Below are positions 17,242 to 23,752 of a stretch of 50,254 nt of DNA, piece after piece (position 1 is the stretch's first letter; every line of letters begins with the position of its first letter). The notes beneath the pieces were generated by a model. The model did not search any database, had not been told where the DNA came from, and saw only the letters and a program-made list of their open reading frames with translations. The position numbers were made by a program, and so were the translations under genes. Source of the DNA: Amycolatopsis circi (GTDB lineage: Bacteria > Actinomycetota > Actinomycetes > Mycobacteriales > Pseudonocardiaceae); contig NZ_PQIA01000064.1 of the NCBI RefSeq assembly GCF_003385235.1, positions 1 to 50,254 on the forward strand. Direction: 5' to 3'.

Positions 17242-17269
17242 AGGTGGCCACTGTGAGTAGTGGCCACCT
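17242..17269. repeat. Hairpin upstream of the mini-ORF array
   Basis: An 11-bp perfect inverted repeat (AGGTGGCCACT at 17242-17252, AGTGGCCACCT at 17259-17269) with a 6-base loop GTGAGT. It lies in the region between the cyclase gene and the first mini-ORF. It could be a leader structure, a regulator site or an unrelated palindromic element. I found no clear -10/-35 pair for the array. Confidence 0.6.
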
Positions 17270-17403
17270 GCTCCGAATCCGGGCCGGACCAGGGAATCCA
17301 CGAGGGTCCCTTTGGGCCCCCACGGCCACTTTCGGTGACCGGCCTACCGGCGATGACGTGCGAAAACCGCCGAAGGCGCGACTCTGAAACGGAGGTGACA
17401 ACC

Positions 17404-17436
17404 GTGCGCGACAACAACTGGACGGCTCCGCGGTGA
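17404..17436 (+). CDS. Mini-ORF 1: MRDNNWTAPR
   Basis: First and longest unit. GTG start; GGAGGTG at 17391-17397 with a 6-base spacer. The core is kept but the frame runs on to TAPR before TGA. A hairpin (17453-17473) follows, so this unit may act as a leader. Confidence 0.75.
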   Translation: MRDNNWTAPR

Positions 17437-17452
17437 CCTAGGTCTCTTCGCG

Positions 17453-17473
17453 GTCTCGACTCGAGGTCGAGAC
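17453..17473 (+). promoter_or_regulatory. Hairpin between mini-ORFs 1 and 2
   Basis: GTCTCGAC-tcgag-GTCGAGAC, followed by TTTCGG. It fills the unusually long gap (104 bp start to start) between the first two units. A short translated frame followed by such a hairpin resembles an attenuator layout, but the T-run is weak. Confidence 0.45.
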
Positions 17474-17507
17474 TTTCGGTCCTCGCTGCTGAGAGGAGGT
17501 GCCCACA

Positions 17508-17528
17508 GTGCGGGACAACAACTGGTGA
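17508..17528 (+). CDS. Mini-ORF 2: MRDNNW
   Basis: Shortest unit: six codons then TGA, immediately after Trp. GTG start; GAGGAGGTG at 17493-17501 with a 6-base spacer. It is the only unit with the Arg2 codon CGG. Confidence 0.75.
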   Translation: MRDNNW

Positions 17529-17584
17529 ACGGGACTGAACCGGGAATCCGGGGCGCGGAAGGAAAGCGGAAAGGAGACGGCGAG

Positions 17585-17611
17585 ATGCGCGACAACAACT
17601 GGACCCGCTGA
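17585..17611 (+). CDS. Mini-ORF 3: MRDNNWTR
   Basis: First unit with the full octapeptide. ATG start; AAGGAG at 17571-17576 with an 8-base spacer. Codons CGC for Arg2, ACC for Thr7, CGC for Arg8. Confidence 0.75.
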   Translation: MRDNNWTR

Positions 17612-17657
17612 GGACGGCTGGCTGATCGGGACGGGTGATCGGAAAGGAGGAGTCGCG

Positions 17658-17684
17658 GTGCGTGACAACAACTGGACCCGCTGA
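17658..17684 (+). CDS. Mini-ORF 4: MRDNNWTR
   Basis: GTG start preceded by AAAGGAGG (17643-17650) with a 7-base spacer, among the strongest ribosome-binding sites of the array. Arg2 is CGT here, a silent change from unit 3. Confidence 0.75.
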   Translation: MRDNNWTR

Positions 17685-17735
17685 AACCGCCGAAAACGCT
17701 GGACGAACTGCTGTGGAAAGAGGTGAGCAACTGCC

Positions 17736-17762
17736 ATGCGCGACAACAACTGGACTCGCTGA
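17736..17762 (+). CDS. Mini-ORF 5: MRDNNWTR
   Basis: ATG start; AAAGAGGTGA at 17718-17727. Thr7 is ACT rather than ACC, a silent change that keeps the octapeptide. Confidence 0.75.
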   Translation: MRDNNWTR

Positions 17763-17808
17763 ACCTGCCGACTCACTGGCCGCTGATCGAGGAGGGGAGC
17801 TGCCCGCG

Positions 17809-17835
17809 ATGCGCGACAACAACTGGAACCGCTGA
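17809..17835 (+). CDS. Mini-ORF 6: MRDNNWNR
   Basis: ATG start; GGAGGGGAG at 17791-17799. The only unit with Asn at position 7 (AAC, one base from ACC). Arg8 and the TGA stop are kept. Confidence 0.75.
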   Translation: MRDNNWNR

Positions 17836-17876
17836 AGTCCGCTGTTCGCCGAGTGACGACAAGGAAGGGGATTGCT

Positions 17877-17903
17877 GTGCGTGACAACAACTGGACTCGC
17901 TGA
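17877..17903 (+). CDS. Mini-ORF 7: MRDNNWTR
   Basis: GTG start; AAGGAAGGGG at 17861-17870 with a 6-base spacer. Standard octapeptide with CGT for Arg2 and ACT for Thr7. Confidence 0.75.
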   Translation: MRDNNWTR

Positions 17904-17950
17904 GTTCTGCTGATTGCTGACTTCTGCCCCTCGCGAAAGGAACTGCCGCC

Positions 17951-17977
17951 GTGCGCGACAACAACTGGTGCCGCTGA
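17951..17977 (+). CDS. Mini-ORF 8: MRDNNWCR
   Basis: GTG start; AAAGGAA just upstream (17936-17942). The only unit with Cys at position 7 (TGC), giving a thiol that the other peptides lack. Confidence 0.75.
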   Translation: MRDNNWCR

Positions 17978-18023
17978 GCCTCGTTGACCACCGACCGCCG
18001 AACTGCGAAGGGAGCTGCCCGCG

Positions 18024-18050
18024 ATGCGTGACAACAACTGGACTCGCTGA
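18024..18050 (+). CDS. Mini-ORF 9: MRDNNWTR
   Basis: ATG start; GAAGGGAG upstream (18007-18014). From about here on the spacer sequences become clearly alike. Confidence 0.75.
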   Translation: MRDNNWTR

Positions 18051-18095
18051 GTTCCACCGATCACCGACCGCCGAGTCACGAAGGGAGCCGCCGCC

Positions 18096-18122
18096 GTGCG
18101 CGACAACAACTGGACCCGTTGA
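18096..18122 (+). CDS. Mini-ORF 10: MRDNNWTR
   Basis: GTG start; GAAGGGAG upstream (18080-18087). The only unit with CGT for Arg8, again a silent change. Confidence 0.75.
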   Translation: MRDNNWTR

Positions 18123-18163
18123 ACCTCGCCGACCACCGCCGACTCGAGAAAGGAGCCGCTGCG

Positions 18164-18190
18164 ATGCGTGACAACAACTGGGCTCGCTGA
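18164..18190 (+). CDS. Mini-ORF 11: MRDNNWAR
   Basis: ATG start; AAAGGAG upstream (18149-18155). The only unit with Ala at position 7 (GCT, one base from ACT). Confidence 0.75.
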   Translation: MRDNNWAR

Positions 18191-18235
18191 GTTCCGCCGA
18201 CCGCCGACCGTCGAGCCACGGAAGGAACTGCCGCG

Positions 18236-18262
18236 ATGCGTGACAACAACTGGAGCCGCTGA
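18236..18262 (+). CDS. Mini-ORF 12: MRDNNWSR
   Basis: ATG start; GGAAGGAA upstream (18220-18227). The only unit with Ser at position 7 (AGC). Confidence 0.75.
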   Translation: MRDNNWSR

Positions 18263-18307
18263 ATCCCGCCGACCACCGCCCGTCGACTCGCGAAGGGAGC
18301 CGCTGCG

Positions 18308-18334
18308 ATGCGTGACAACAACTGGACTCGCTGA
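18308..18334 (+). CDS. Mini-ORF 13: MRDNNWTR
   Basis: ATG start; GAAGGGAG upstream (18292-18299). Begins the run of units spaced exactly 72 bp with nearly identical spacers. Confidence 0.75.
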   Translation: MRDNNWTR

Positions 18335-18379
18335 ACCCCGCCAACCATCGACCGTCGAGCCATGAGAGGAACCGCCGCC

Positions 18380-18406
18380 GTGCGCGACAACAACTGGACC
18401 CGCTGA
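18380..18406 (+). CDS. Mini-ORF 14: MRDNNWTR
   Basis: GTG start; GAGAGGAA upstream (18364-18371). Spacer nearly identical to those of units 15 and 16. Confidence 0.75.
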   Translation: MRDNNWTR

Positions 18407-18451
18407 ACCCCGCCAACCACCGCCCGTCGAGCCGCGAGAGGAGCCGCTGCG

Positions 18452-18478
18452 ATGCGTGACAACAACTGGACCCGCTGA
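18452..18478 (+). CDS. Mini-ORF 15: MRDNNWTR
   Basis: ATG start; GAGAGGAG upstream (18436-18443). Part of the most homogeneous block, the likely site of the latest duplications. Confidence 0.75.
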   Translation: MRDNNWTR

Positions 18479-18523
18479 ACCCCGCCAACCACCGCCCGTC
18501 GAGCCATGAGAGGAACCGCCGCC

Positions 18524-18550
18524 ATGCGTGACAACAACTGGACCCGCTGA
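18524..18550 (+). CDS. Mini-ORF 16: MRDNNWTR
   Basis: ATG start; GAGAGGAA upstream (18508-18515). Last complete octapeptide of the array. Confidence 0.75.
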   Translation: MRDNNWTR

Positions 18551-18589
18551 ACCACCTCCCCAGCCCGCCCCACGAGGAGGTGAGAGGGC

Positions 18590-18613
18590 ATGCGTGACAA
18601 CAACTGGACGTGA
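18590..18613 (+). CDS. Mini-ORF 17: MRDNNWT
   Basis: Terminal unit, seven codons then TGA, lacking Arg8. ATG start with GAGGAGGTGAG (18574-18584), a strong ribosome-binding site that differs from those of units 9-16 and resembles those of units 1 and 2. It ends 35 bp before the stop of the convergent MFS gene. Confidence 0.75.
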   Translation: MRDNNWT

Positions 18614-18648
18614 TCCGAACCAGTCCCGCGGCACACCCGTCCCGCGGA

Positions 18649-19899
18649 TTACGGCGCGGGAGGTGGGGTGGCCTCGTCGAGGGGAGTTCGGCGGGGCCGC
18701 ACCGCGCGGTCCGTTCGCACCGCCCGCGCCCACGCGATCCCGGCCAGACCGGCGCATCCGGCTCCGGCGACAGCGGCGATCGCGACCACTGTCGTCGGCG
18801 CGAAGGCCAGAGCCAGCGCGCCCGCGGCAGCGATCGTCAAGCCTTGCGCCGCCCGCAGCGCCGCGATCGCGACCCCGATCACCTGGCCGCGCTGTTCCGG
18901 CGGCGCGGCGAGGCTGTACTGCACCTGGGTGATCAGGTCGTGCGCGGAAAACATCCCGGAGACCGTCCAGACCGCCACGACCACGGGCAGCGCGGGCGTC
19001 CAGCCGGTCGGCAGCAGCACCAGACTGCTCGCCACCGCGAGCGGACCCAGCCATCGCACCTGCCGCGCCCGCGGCAACCGGCTGATCAGCAGCGCGCCGA
19101 GCAGCGTCCCGATCGGATTCGCCACCAGCAGCCAGCCGAGCACGCCGGTGCCGCCGAGTTGCGCGGCCACCGGCACCGCCAGTCCTTCCGGCACGACGTA
19201 GAACCCGCAGCAGCACGCGATCGCCAGCAGTGACCGCAGTTTCCGGTCCCGTGCGACGAGCCGGCAACCAGCTTTCAGCGACGCCCATTGCGGCGCGTGT
19301 TCGGCTACCTTCGAAACCGGGTACAGCCGCAAACCCCAGCGCAGCGCGGCTGCCGACACCGCGAAAGTCACCGCGTCCGCCCACAGCGCGCCCGAAACCC
19401 CGAGCCACGCGACGACCGCGGCGCCTGCGCCGAAGCCGATCACCAGCGCGGCCTGGTACGTCGAGGAGAGAATCGCTTGTCCGGTCGCCAGTTTCTCTTC
19501 GCCCAGCATGTCCGGCAGGACAGCTTGCCGCGCAGCCTGAAACGGTCCGGCCGCGAGTTGCACGACCACGAGCAGTCCGGCGGCGAGCGGCCAGGGCATG
19601 CCGGGAATCGCCATCAACGCGACCAGCAGTGCGCGCACGACATCCGCGACCACGAGCACGGTCCGCCGCGGGAACCGGTCGGCCAGTCCGCCGAGCGCGC
19701 CGCCGAGAAGGTCCGGCAAATAGGTGAGCGCGTACGTCCCCGCGGCCCAACCCGCGGACGCCGTTCGGTTGAATACCAACACAGTCAGCGCGACTCGCGC
19801 TAATTGGTCACCTGCCACCGACAGCACGTGCGCGAGCCAGAGCGCACGAAATTCGCCCATCCGGAACACGCTCCGGAAAGACGGCGCCGTCGTGGTCAT
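18649..19899 (-). CDS. MFS transporter
   Basis: 416-residue major facilitator superfamily protein, about twelve hydrophobic segments. The loop between helices 2 and 3 (GGLADRFPRRTVLV) is the MFS signature, and the domain resembles the enterobactin-exporter/MFS_3 group. The ATG at 19899 (MTTTAPSFRSVFRMGEFRALWLAHVLS) has a modest GTGAG upstream; a start at 19935 is possible but less family-like. It is convergent with the mini-ORF array, its stop lying 35 bp past the last unit, so it could export a product of the array only if separately expressed. Substrate unknown. Confidence 0.9.
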   Translation of the reverse strand: MTTTAPSFRSVFRMGEFRALWLAHVLSVAGDQLARVALTVLVFNRTASAGWAAGTYALTYLPDLLGGALGGLADRFPRRTVLVVADVVRALLVALMAIPGMPWPLAAGLLVVVQLAAGPFQAARQAVLPDMLGEEKLATGQAILSSTYQAALVIGFGAGAAVVAWLGVSGALWADAVTFAVSAAALRWGLRLYPVSKVAEHAPQWASLKAGCRLVARDRKLRSLLAIACCCGFYVVPEGLAVPVAAQLGGTGVLGWLLVANPIGTLLGALLISRLPRARQVRWLGPLAVASSLVLLPTGWTPALPVVVAVWTVSGMFSAHDLITQVQYSLAAPPEQRGQVIGVAIAALRAAQGLTIAAAGALALAFAPTTVVAIAAVAGAGCAGLAGIAWARAVRTDRAVRPRRTPLDEATPPPAP

Positions 19900-20005
19900 G
19901 TGCTCACCCTGTCGTGACTCGGCCACCCGGAGCAACCCCGGCCGGGCGCGGGTGGGTCGCGGATCCGGCTCGGGCCGTCCGTGGAAAACTGGGTGATCGC
20001 CGTCC

Positions 20006-21532
20006 GTGGATGATGTCGCACCGAAGGGTTTTCCGTTGACCGAGGAGAGCCGGCAGGTCGCCGGTCGCTACGAGCTCGTCGAACTGATCGGCAGCGGCGC
20101 GATGGGGATGGTCTGGCGCGGGGAGGACAAGATCCTCGGCCGCGTCGTCGCGGTCAAGGAACTCCTCATGCCCGTGAACCAGGGCGAGGACAAGGTCGAG
20201 GAAGCCCGCAACCGCGCCATGCGCGAGGCCCGCATCGCCGCCCGCTTGCAGCATCCGAACGCCATCTCGGTGTTCAACGTGGTCCAGCACGAGGACCGGC
20301 CGTGGCTGATCATGGAGTACCTGCCCTCGCGCAGCCTCGCGGTGAAACTGCGCGAGGACGGCCCGCTGACCGTTGACGAGGCGATCCCGTTCGCGGTGCA
20401 GCTGGCCGGCGTGCTGGCCGCCGCGCACCGGGCGGGCATCGTGCACCGCGACGTCAAACCGGGCAACGTCCTGCTCGGCGACGACGGCACCACGGTCAAG
20501 GTGACCGACTTCGGCATTTCCCGCGCGGTCGGCGACGTCACGCTCACCGCGACCGGCGAAATCTCCGGTACTCCCGCGTTCCTCGCGCCGGAGGTCGCCC
20601 GCGGCGAGGAGGCGACCTTCGCCTCCGACGTGTTCGCCCTCGGCGCGACGCTCTACATGGCGGTGGAAGGCGACCCGCCGTTCGGCACCGCGGACAACGC
20701 GATCGCCTTGCTGTACCGGGTTTCCAGCGGTTCGATCAACCCGCCGAAACAGGCCGGGAAGCTGGAGCCGCTGCTGCTGAAGCTGCTGGAGCTCAAGCCG
20801 GAGGACCGGCCGTCGATGACCGAGGTCGTCGCGGAACTGCGCAAACTCGACGGCGGCGTCACCCCGGTCGCGACCGTTCCGGAACCGCTGACGCTGCCCG
20901 AGGCCAAACCGCCGGTCGTGCCGACCACGGTCGCGGTTCCGGCCGAGGGTGCCGCTGCTGTGCCGCCCGCGGGATCGGACCGAAGACGCCGCGGGATGAT
21001 CTTCGCTGGGGCGGGCGCGCTGCTCGTCGTCATTGCCGTGATCGTCACCGTCGTCCTCACCCGCAACCACGGGGAGGAAAACCCGTCGGCGAACCCGCCG
21101 CCGCCCGCGAGTTCTGCGGCTTCCAGCGCTCCGGCGACTCCGTCCGCTTCGCAGCCTTCGCCGTCGACTTCACCGTCGAGTCCGCCTTCGTCGAGCAGTG
21201 CTCCGCCATCCAGCTCCGCGGCGAACTCGCCGGATGCGATGGCCTCCGCGCTTCGCACTTACTTCTCGTACCTGCCGAGCAATCTGGAGGGCGGCTGGGC
21301 GATGATCAGCGACAAGTTCCGTGCCGCGCACAAAAATCAGACTTTCGACGAGTACAAGGCGTGGTGGGGCCGGTTCAGTTCGGTGACTGCGAGCGACGTC
21401 CAGGTCACCGGTGACAACACGCTCAGTGCGGTGATCACCTATAACTCCCGGAACAGCGGCACGATCAAACAGACGCACCACTACACGATGTCGCAGCACA
21501 ACGGCGCCTGGCAGATCGACTCTGAGAACTAG
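20006..21532 (+). CDS. PknB-type membrane Ser/Thr protein kinase
   Basis: 508-residue bacterial Hanks-type kinase. Residues about 22-285 are the kinase domain: glycine loop GSGAMGMV, catalytic lysine K51 (VAVKE), HRDVKPGN with D149, DFG at 168-170 and APEVARGE. All catalytic residues are present, so it should be active. A basic stretch (DRRRRG) and one membrane helix (about 330-350) follow, then a Ser/Pro-rich linker and an outside domain of about 100 residues ending HYTMSQHNGAWQIDSEN, which resembles NTF2-like sensor domains. No PASTA repeats are present. Its stop overlaps that of the convergent HAD gene (shared CTAG). Confidence 0.93.
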   Translation: MDDVAPKGFPLTEESRQVAGRYELVELIGSGAMGMVWRGEDKILGRVVAVKELLMPVNQGEDKVEEARNRAMREARIAARLQHPNAISVFNVVQHEDRPWLIMEYLPSRSLAVKLREDGPLTVDEAIPFAVQLAGVLAAAHRAGIVHRDVKPGNVLLGDDGTTVKVTDFGISRAVGDVTLTATGEISGTPAFLAPEVARGEEATFASDVFALGATLYMAVEGDPPFGTADNAIALLYRVSSGSINPPKQAGKLEPLLLKLLELKPEDRPSMTEVVAELRKLDGGVTPVATVPEPLTLPEAKPPVVPTTVAVPAEGAAAVPPAGSDRRRRGMIFAGAGALLVVIAVIVTVVLTRNHGEENPSANPPPPASSAASSAPATPSASQPSPSTSPSSPPSSSSAPPSSSAANSPDAMASALRTYFSYLPSNLEGGWAMISDKFRAAHKNQTFDEYKAWWGRFSSVTASDVQVTGDNTLSAVITYNSRNSGTIKQTHHYTMSQHNGAWQIDSEN

Positions 21533-22107
21533 CTCTCGAGCAGCAGCGCGATCGCAGCGGCGGTGTCGCGGTCCGGGCCGACTCGCACGGTGCGCAGGCC
21601 AGCGGACCGCCCGGCTTCGACGTCCGCGCCGACCAGCCACGCGCTGTCGAGGGTGGTCTCGCAGCGTTCGGCGGCGAGCGCGAACAGCTTTGGGTCCGAT
21701 GTGGACAGTCCATCCGGACCGGCGAGCGCCCAGCCGTCCACGAGCCCGGCGATCCCGGTGCACAGCAGCGTGGACAGCTGCGGTTCGCCTTCGCCGAGGA
21801 CGCCGATCCGCCAGCCCGCCGCGCGCAGCCGGGGCAGGCCGGCCAGCACGCCGGGTGCTGCCGGGACGAGTGCGGGACAGCGTTCGCGGTAGCCGTCTTC
21901 GAGGTCGGGTTCTTGCAGGTCGAAACGTTCGCGGAGGTTCTTGAAGAACGTCGCCCGGTCGGTGCGGCCGCGGTCGTCGGCGGCGATGAGCCATTCGGCG
22001 TCCGCGTCGGCGAGCCGGTGTTCCGCGCAGAACTCCCAGACCCAGCGACGGAAGCCTTCCGCGCGATCGACGAGCGTGGTGTCGAGGTCGAACAGGGCGA
22101 GCCGCAC
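21529..22107 (-). CDS. HAD-family hydrolase
   Basis: 192-residue haloacid-dehalogenase-like phosphatase. The nucleophile motif is DLDTTLVD with D7 and D9; later GVLGEGEP and the DPKLFALAAERCETTLDSAWLVGADVEAGRSAGL segment hold motifs II to IV (acidic pair in the last). The small helical cap is typical of phosphoglycolate-phosphatase-like members. Substrate not determinable. It is convergent with the kinase gene and overlaps it by four bases at the stop codons. Confidence 0.88.
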   Translation of the reverse strand: MRLALFDLDTTLVDRAEGFRRWVWEFCAEHRLADADAEWLIAADDRGRTDRATFFKNLRERFDLQEPDLEDGYRERCPALVPAAPGVLAGLPRLRAAGWRIGVLGEGEPQLSTLLCTGIAGLVDGWALAGPDGLSTSDPKLFALAAERCETTLDSAWLVGADVEAGRSAGLRTVRVGPDRDTAAAIALLLES

Positions 22108-22197
22108 GGGGAGAGATTAGCGCGTTCCGCGAGGCCTCCGAGAGATTCTTCTACTCCGTTCGAGTGAACAGATTCCGGTTTTTGTCGGGGTTCGATG

Positions 22198-22211
22198 CGA
22201 ACATATGTTCG
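22198..22211. promoter_or_regulatory. LexA (SOS) box at the dinB start
   Basis: CGAACATATGTTCG is a perfect 14-bp palindrome matching the actinobacterial SOS box (CGAAC-n4-GTTCG). It overlaps the ATG at 22205 and ends at the in-frame GTG at 22211, so LexA would sit on the start of the gene. Confidence 0.85.
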
Positions 22212-23422
22212 TGACGAGCGAAGGACCGATCCTCCACGCCGACCTCGACGCGTTCTACGCCTCGGTCGAGCAGCGCGACGATCCCCGGCTGCGCGGCAGG
22301 CCGGTGATCGTGGGCGGTGGCGTGGTGCTGGCCGCGAGCTACGAGGCCAAGGCGTTGGGCGTGCGCACCGCGATGGGCGGGGCGCAGGCGAGGCGGTTGT
22401 GCCCGCATGCCGTGGTGGTGCCGCCGCGGATGCCGGTCTACAGCGCGGCGAGCAAGGCGGTGTTCGAGGTGTTCCGGCAGACGACGCCGGCGGTGGAAGG
22501 AGTGTCGATCGACGAAGCTTTCTTGGACGTCGGCGGGCTGCGGCGGATAGCCGGGCGTCCGTCGGAGATCGCGGTGCGCTTGCGCGCGGAGGTGCTGGCG
22601 CAAGTCGGGCTGCCGATCACGGTAGGGGTGGCGCGCACGAAGTTCCTCGCGAAGGTGGCGAGCGGCGTCGCGAAACCGGACGGCCTGCTGGTGGTGCCGC
22701 CCGACCGGGAGCTGGAGTTCCTGCACCCGCTGCCTGTGGAGCGATTGTGGGGAGTGGGAAAGGTGACGTCGGCGAAGCTGCGGGAGCGAGGAGTGCGCAC
22801 CGTGCGTCAAGTCGCCGAACTGCCCGAGGCGGCGCTGGTCTCCATGCTGGGCCCAGGTTCCGGACGCCACCTGCACGCACTGGCCCACGGCCGCGACCCG
22901 CGCGCGGTCCAGCCGGGAAAACGCCGCCGCTCGATCGGCTCGCAACGAGCCCTCGGCCGCCGTTCCCGCTCCCCGGCCGAACTGGACGAGATCGTGGTGT
23001 CCATTGTGGACCGATTAGCGCGCCGGCTGCGCGGCGCGTCGCGAGTCTGCCGGACGGTGGTGCTGCGAATGCGCTTCGCGGACTTCACCCGCGCCACAAG
23101 GTCGCACACGCTCGCCGACAGCACCGACCACACGGAAACGCTGCTGTGCGCTGCCCGCGGTCTGCTGACCGCGGCGCAACCGCTGGTGTACGACCGGGGG
23201 TTGACGTTGCTGGGCCTGTCGTTCTCGAACCTCGACAGCCATGGTGCGGTGCAGTTGGCGCTGCCACTGGACCAACCGTCCCGCCCGGCAATGTCCGCCG
23301 AAGCCACCGCCCTGGACTCAGCAGTGGACGCCCTGCGAAACCGCTTCGGCGCGGCCGCGCTGACCCGTGCGGCGCTGTTGAGTCATGAAGCTGGGGTGGA
23401 GATGCCTATGCTGCCGGATTGA
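22205..23422 (+). CDS. dinB: DNA polymerase IV (Y family)
   Basis: 405-residue translesion polymerase. Catalytic acidic residues are seen in ILHADLDAFYASVEQ (D13, D15) and in GVSIDEAFLDV (D-E pair near residue 100). The palm, fingers, thumb (ERLWGVGKVTSAKLRERGV, helix-hairpin-helix) and little-finger regions follow in order. The C-terminus (EMPMLPD) does not look like the short beta-clamp-binding motif. The start is uncertain: the ATG at 22205 lies in a LexA box and no ribosome-binding site precedes it, so translation may be leaderless or begin at the GTG at 22211. SOS control is expected. Confidence 0.92.
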   Translation: MFVTSEGPILHADLDAFYASVEQRDDPRLRGRPVIVGGGVVLAASYEAKALGVRTAMGGAQARRLCPHAVVVPPRMPVYSAASKAVFEVFRQTTPAVEGVSIDEAFLDVGGLRRIAGRPSEIAVRLRAEVLAQVGLPITVGVARTKFLAKVASGVAKPDGLLVVPPDRELEFLHPLPVERLWGVGKVTSAKLRERGVRTVRQVAELPEAALVSMLGPGSGRHLHALAHGRDPRAVQPGKRRRSIGSQRALGRRSRSPAELDEIVVSIVDRLARRLRGASRVCRTVVLRMRFADFTRATRSHTLADSTDHTETLLCAARGLLTAAQPLVYDRGLTLLGLSFSNLDSHGAVQLALPLDQPSRPAMSAEATALDSAVDALRNRFGAAALTRAALLSHEAGVEMPMLPD

Positions 23423-23752
23423 TCGGATGCGGTGGTCCCGCAGCGCCTTGCGTCAGTGCTGCTGGGTTGTGCGCGATGGGCTCCGGAGGTCGACGTCCCG
23501 CATCTGGAACGGAGACGTCTACCTTGCCGAATTGATCGAGTGCGGTGGTTTCGCGGGGGCCGTTCCGATCGTGTCCGGCAAGGTGGTGCTGGGACAAGTC
23601 TGGCGCTGGCCGGATTTTGCGCACGACGCCGTGGTGTGGCGGCCGCGCTCCAGGTTTTCCGCTCCGAGACTCCATCGTCAGGCGGGATTCGGCGACAGGC
23701 GATGCGATCGTCGCCGTAGTTTGGCAGGTGATTGGCCCTGCCTGCGTGGCCG
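23423..23752. other. Decayed region with a copy of the dinB 3' end
   Basis: No convincing gene is seen. Positions 23512-23556 resemble 23399-23443 (35 of 45 bases alike), the end of dinB with its stop codon: the copy reads ETSTLPN-stop where dinB reads EMPMLPD-stop. The rest may be remnants of another gene. Base composition shifts here toward the less GC-rich segment that follows. Confidence 0.5.

Larger units (their letters stand above)
17391..18613 (+). repeat. Tandem array of 17 translated mini-ORFs (MRDNNWxR)
   Basis: Seventeen units lie head to tail on the + strand, each a Shine-Dalgarno sequence, a start codon and a frame of 6-10 codons ending TGA. Start-to-start distances are 104, 77, 73, 78, 73, 68, 74, 73, 72, 68, then 72 five times, and finally 66 bp. 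Ten starts are ATG and seven GTG. Arg2 uses CGT, CGC or CGG and Thr7 uses ACC, ACT or ACG, while Asp-Asn-Asn-Trp never changes. Residue 7 is T in ten of the fourteen complete octapeptides and N, C, A or S once each. The 3' units also share spacer sequence (CCCGCCAACCACCGCCCGTC), a sign of recent duplication. Purpose unknown. Confidence 0.93.

Noticed and set aside
17391..18613. CRISPR array
   Set aside because: Regular spacing of about 72 bp with conserved blocks looks similar at first. But the intervening sequences resemble each other, every conserved block is an open frame with a ribosome-binding site, and no cas genes are near.
17391..18613. Plain minisatellite or operator array without coding role
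   Set aside because: Would not explain silent codon changes, ATG/GTG exchange, ribosome-binding sites at the right distance in all units and preserved stops in the units of odd length. A dual role at RNA or DNA level remains possible.
17136..19750. Long leftward open frames across the mini-ORF array, with repeats such as VQLLSR and SPVVVTH
   Set aside because: They are the reverse-strand reading of the repeated units. They have repetitive sequence, no ribosome-binding sites and overlap each other in several frames. The + strand units explain the pattern fully. Automatic annotation may wrongly call them as proteins.
23406..23675. 89-residue leftward frame after dinB
   Set aside because: No recognisable features, lies in apparently decayed sequence and overlaps the dinB end.
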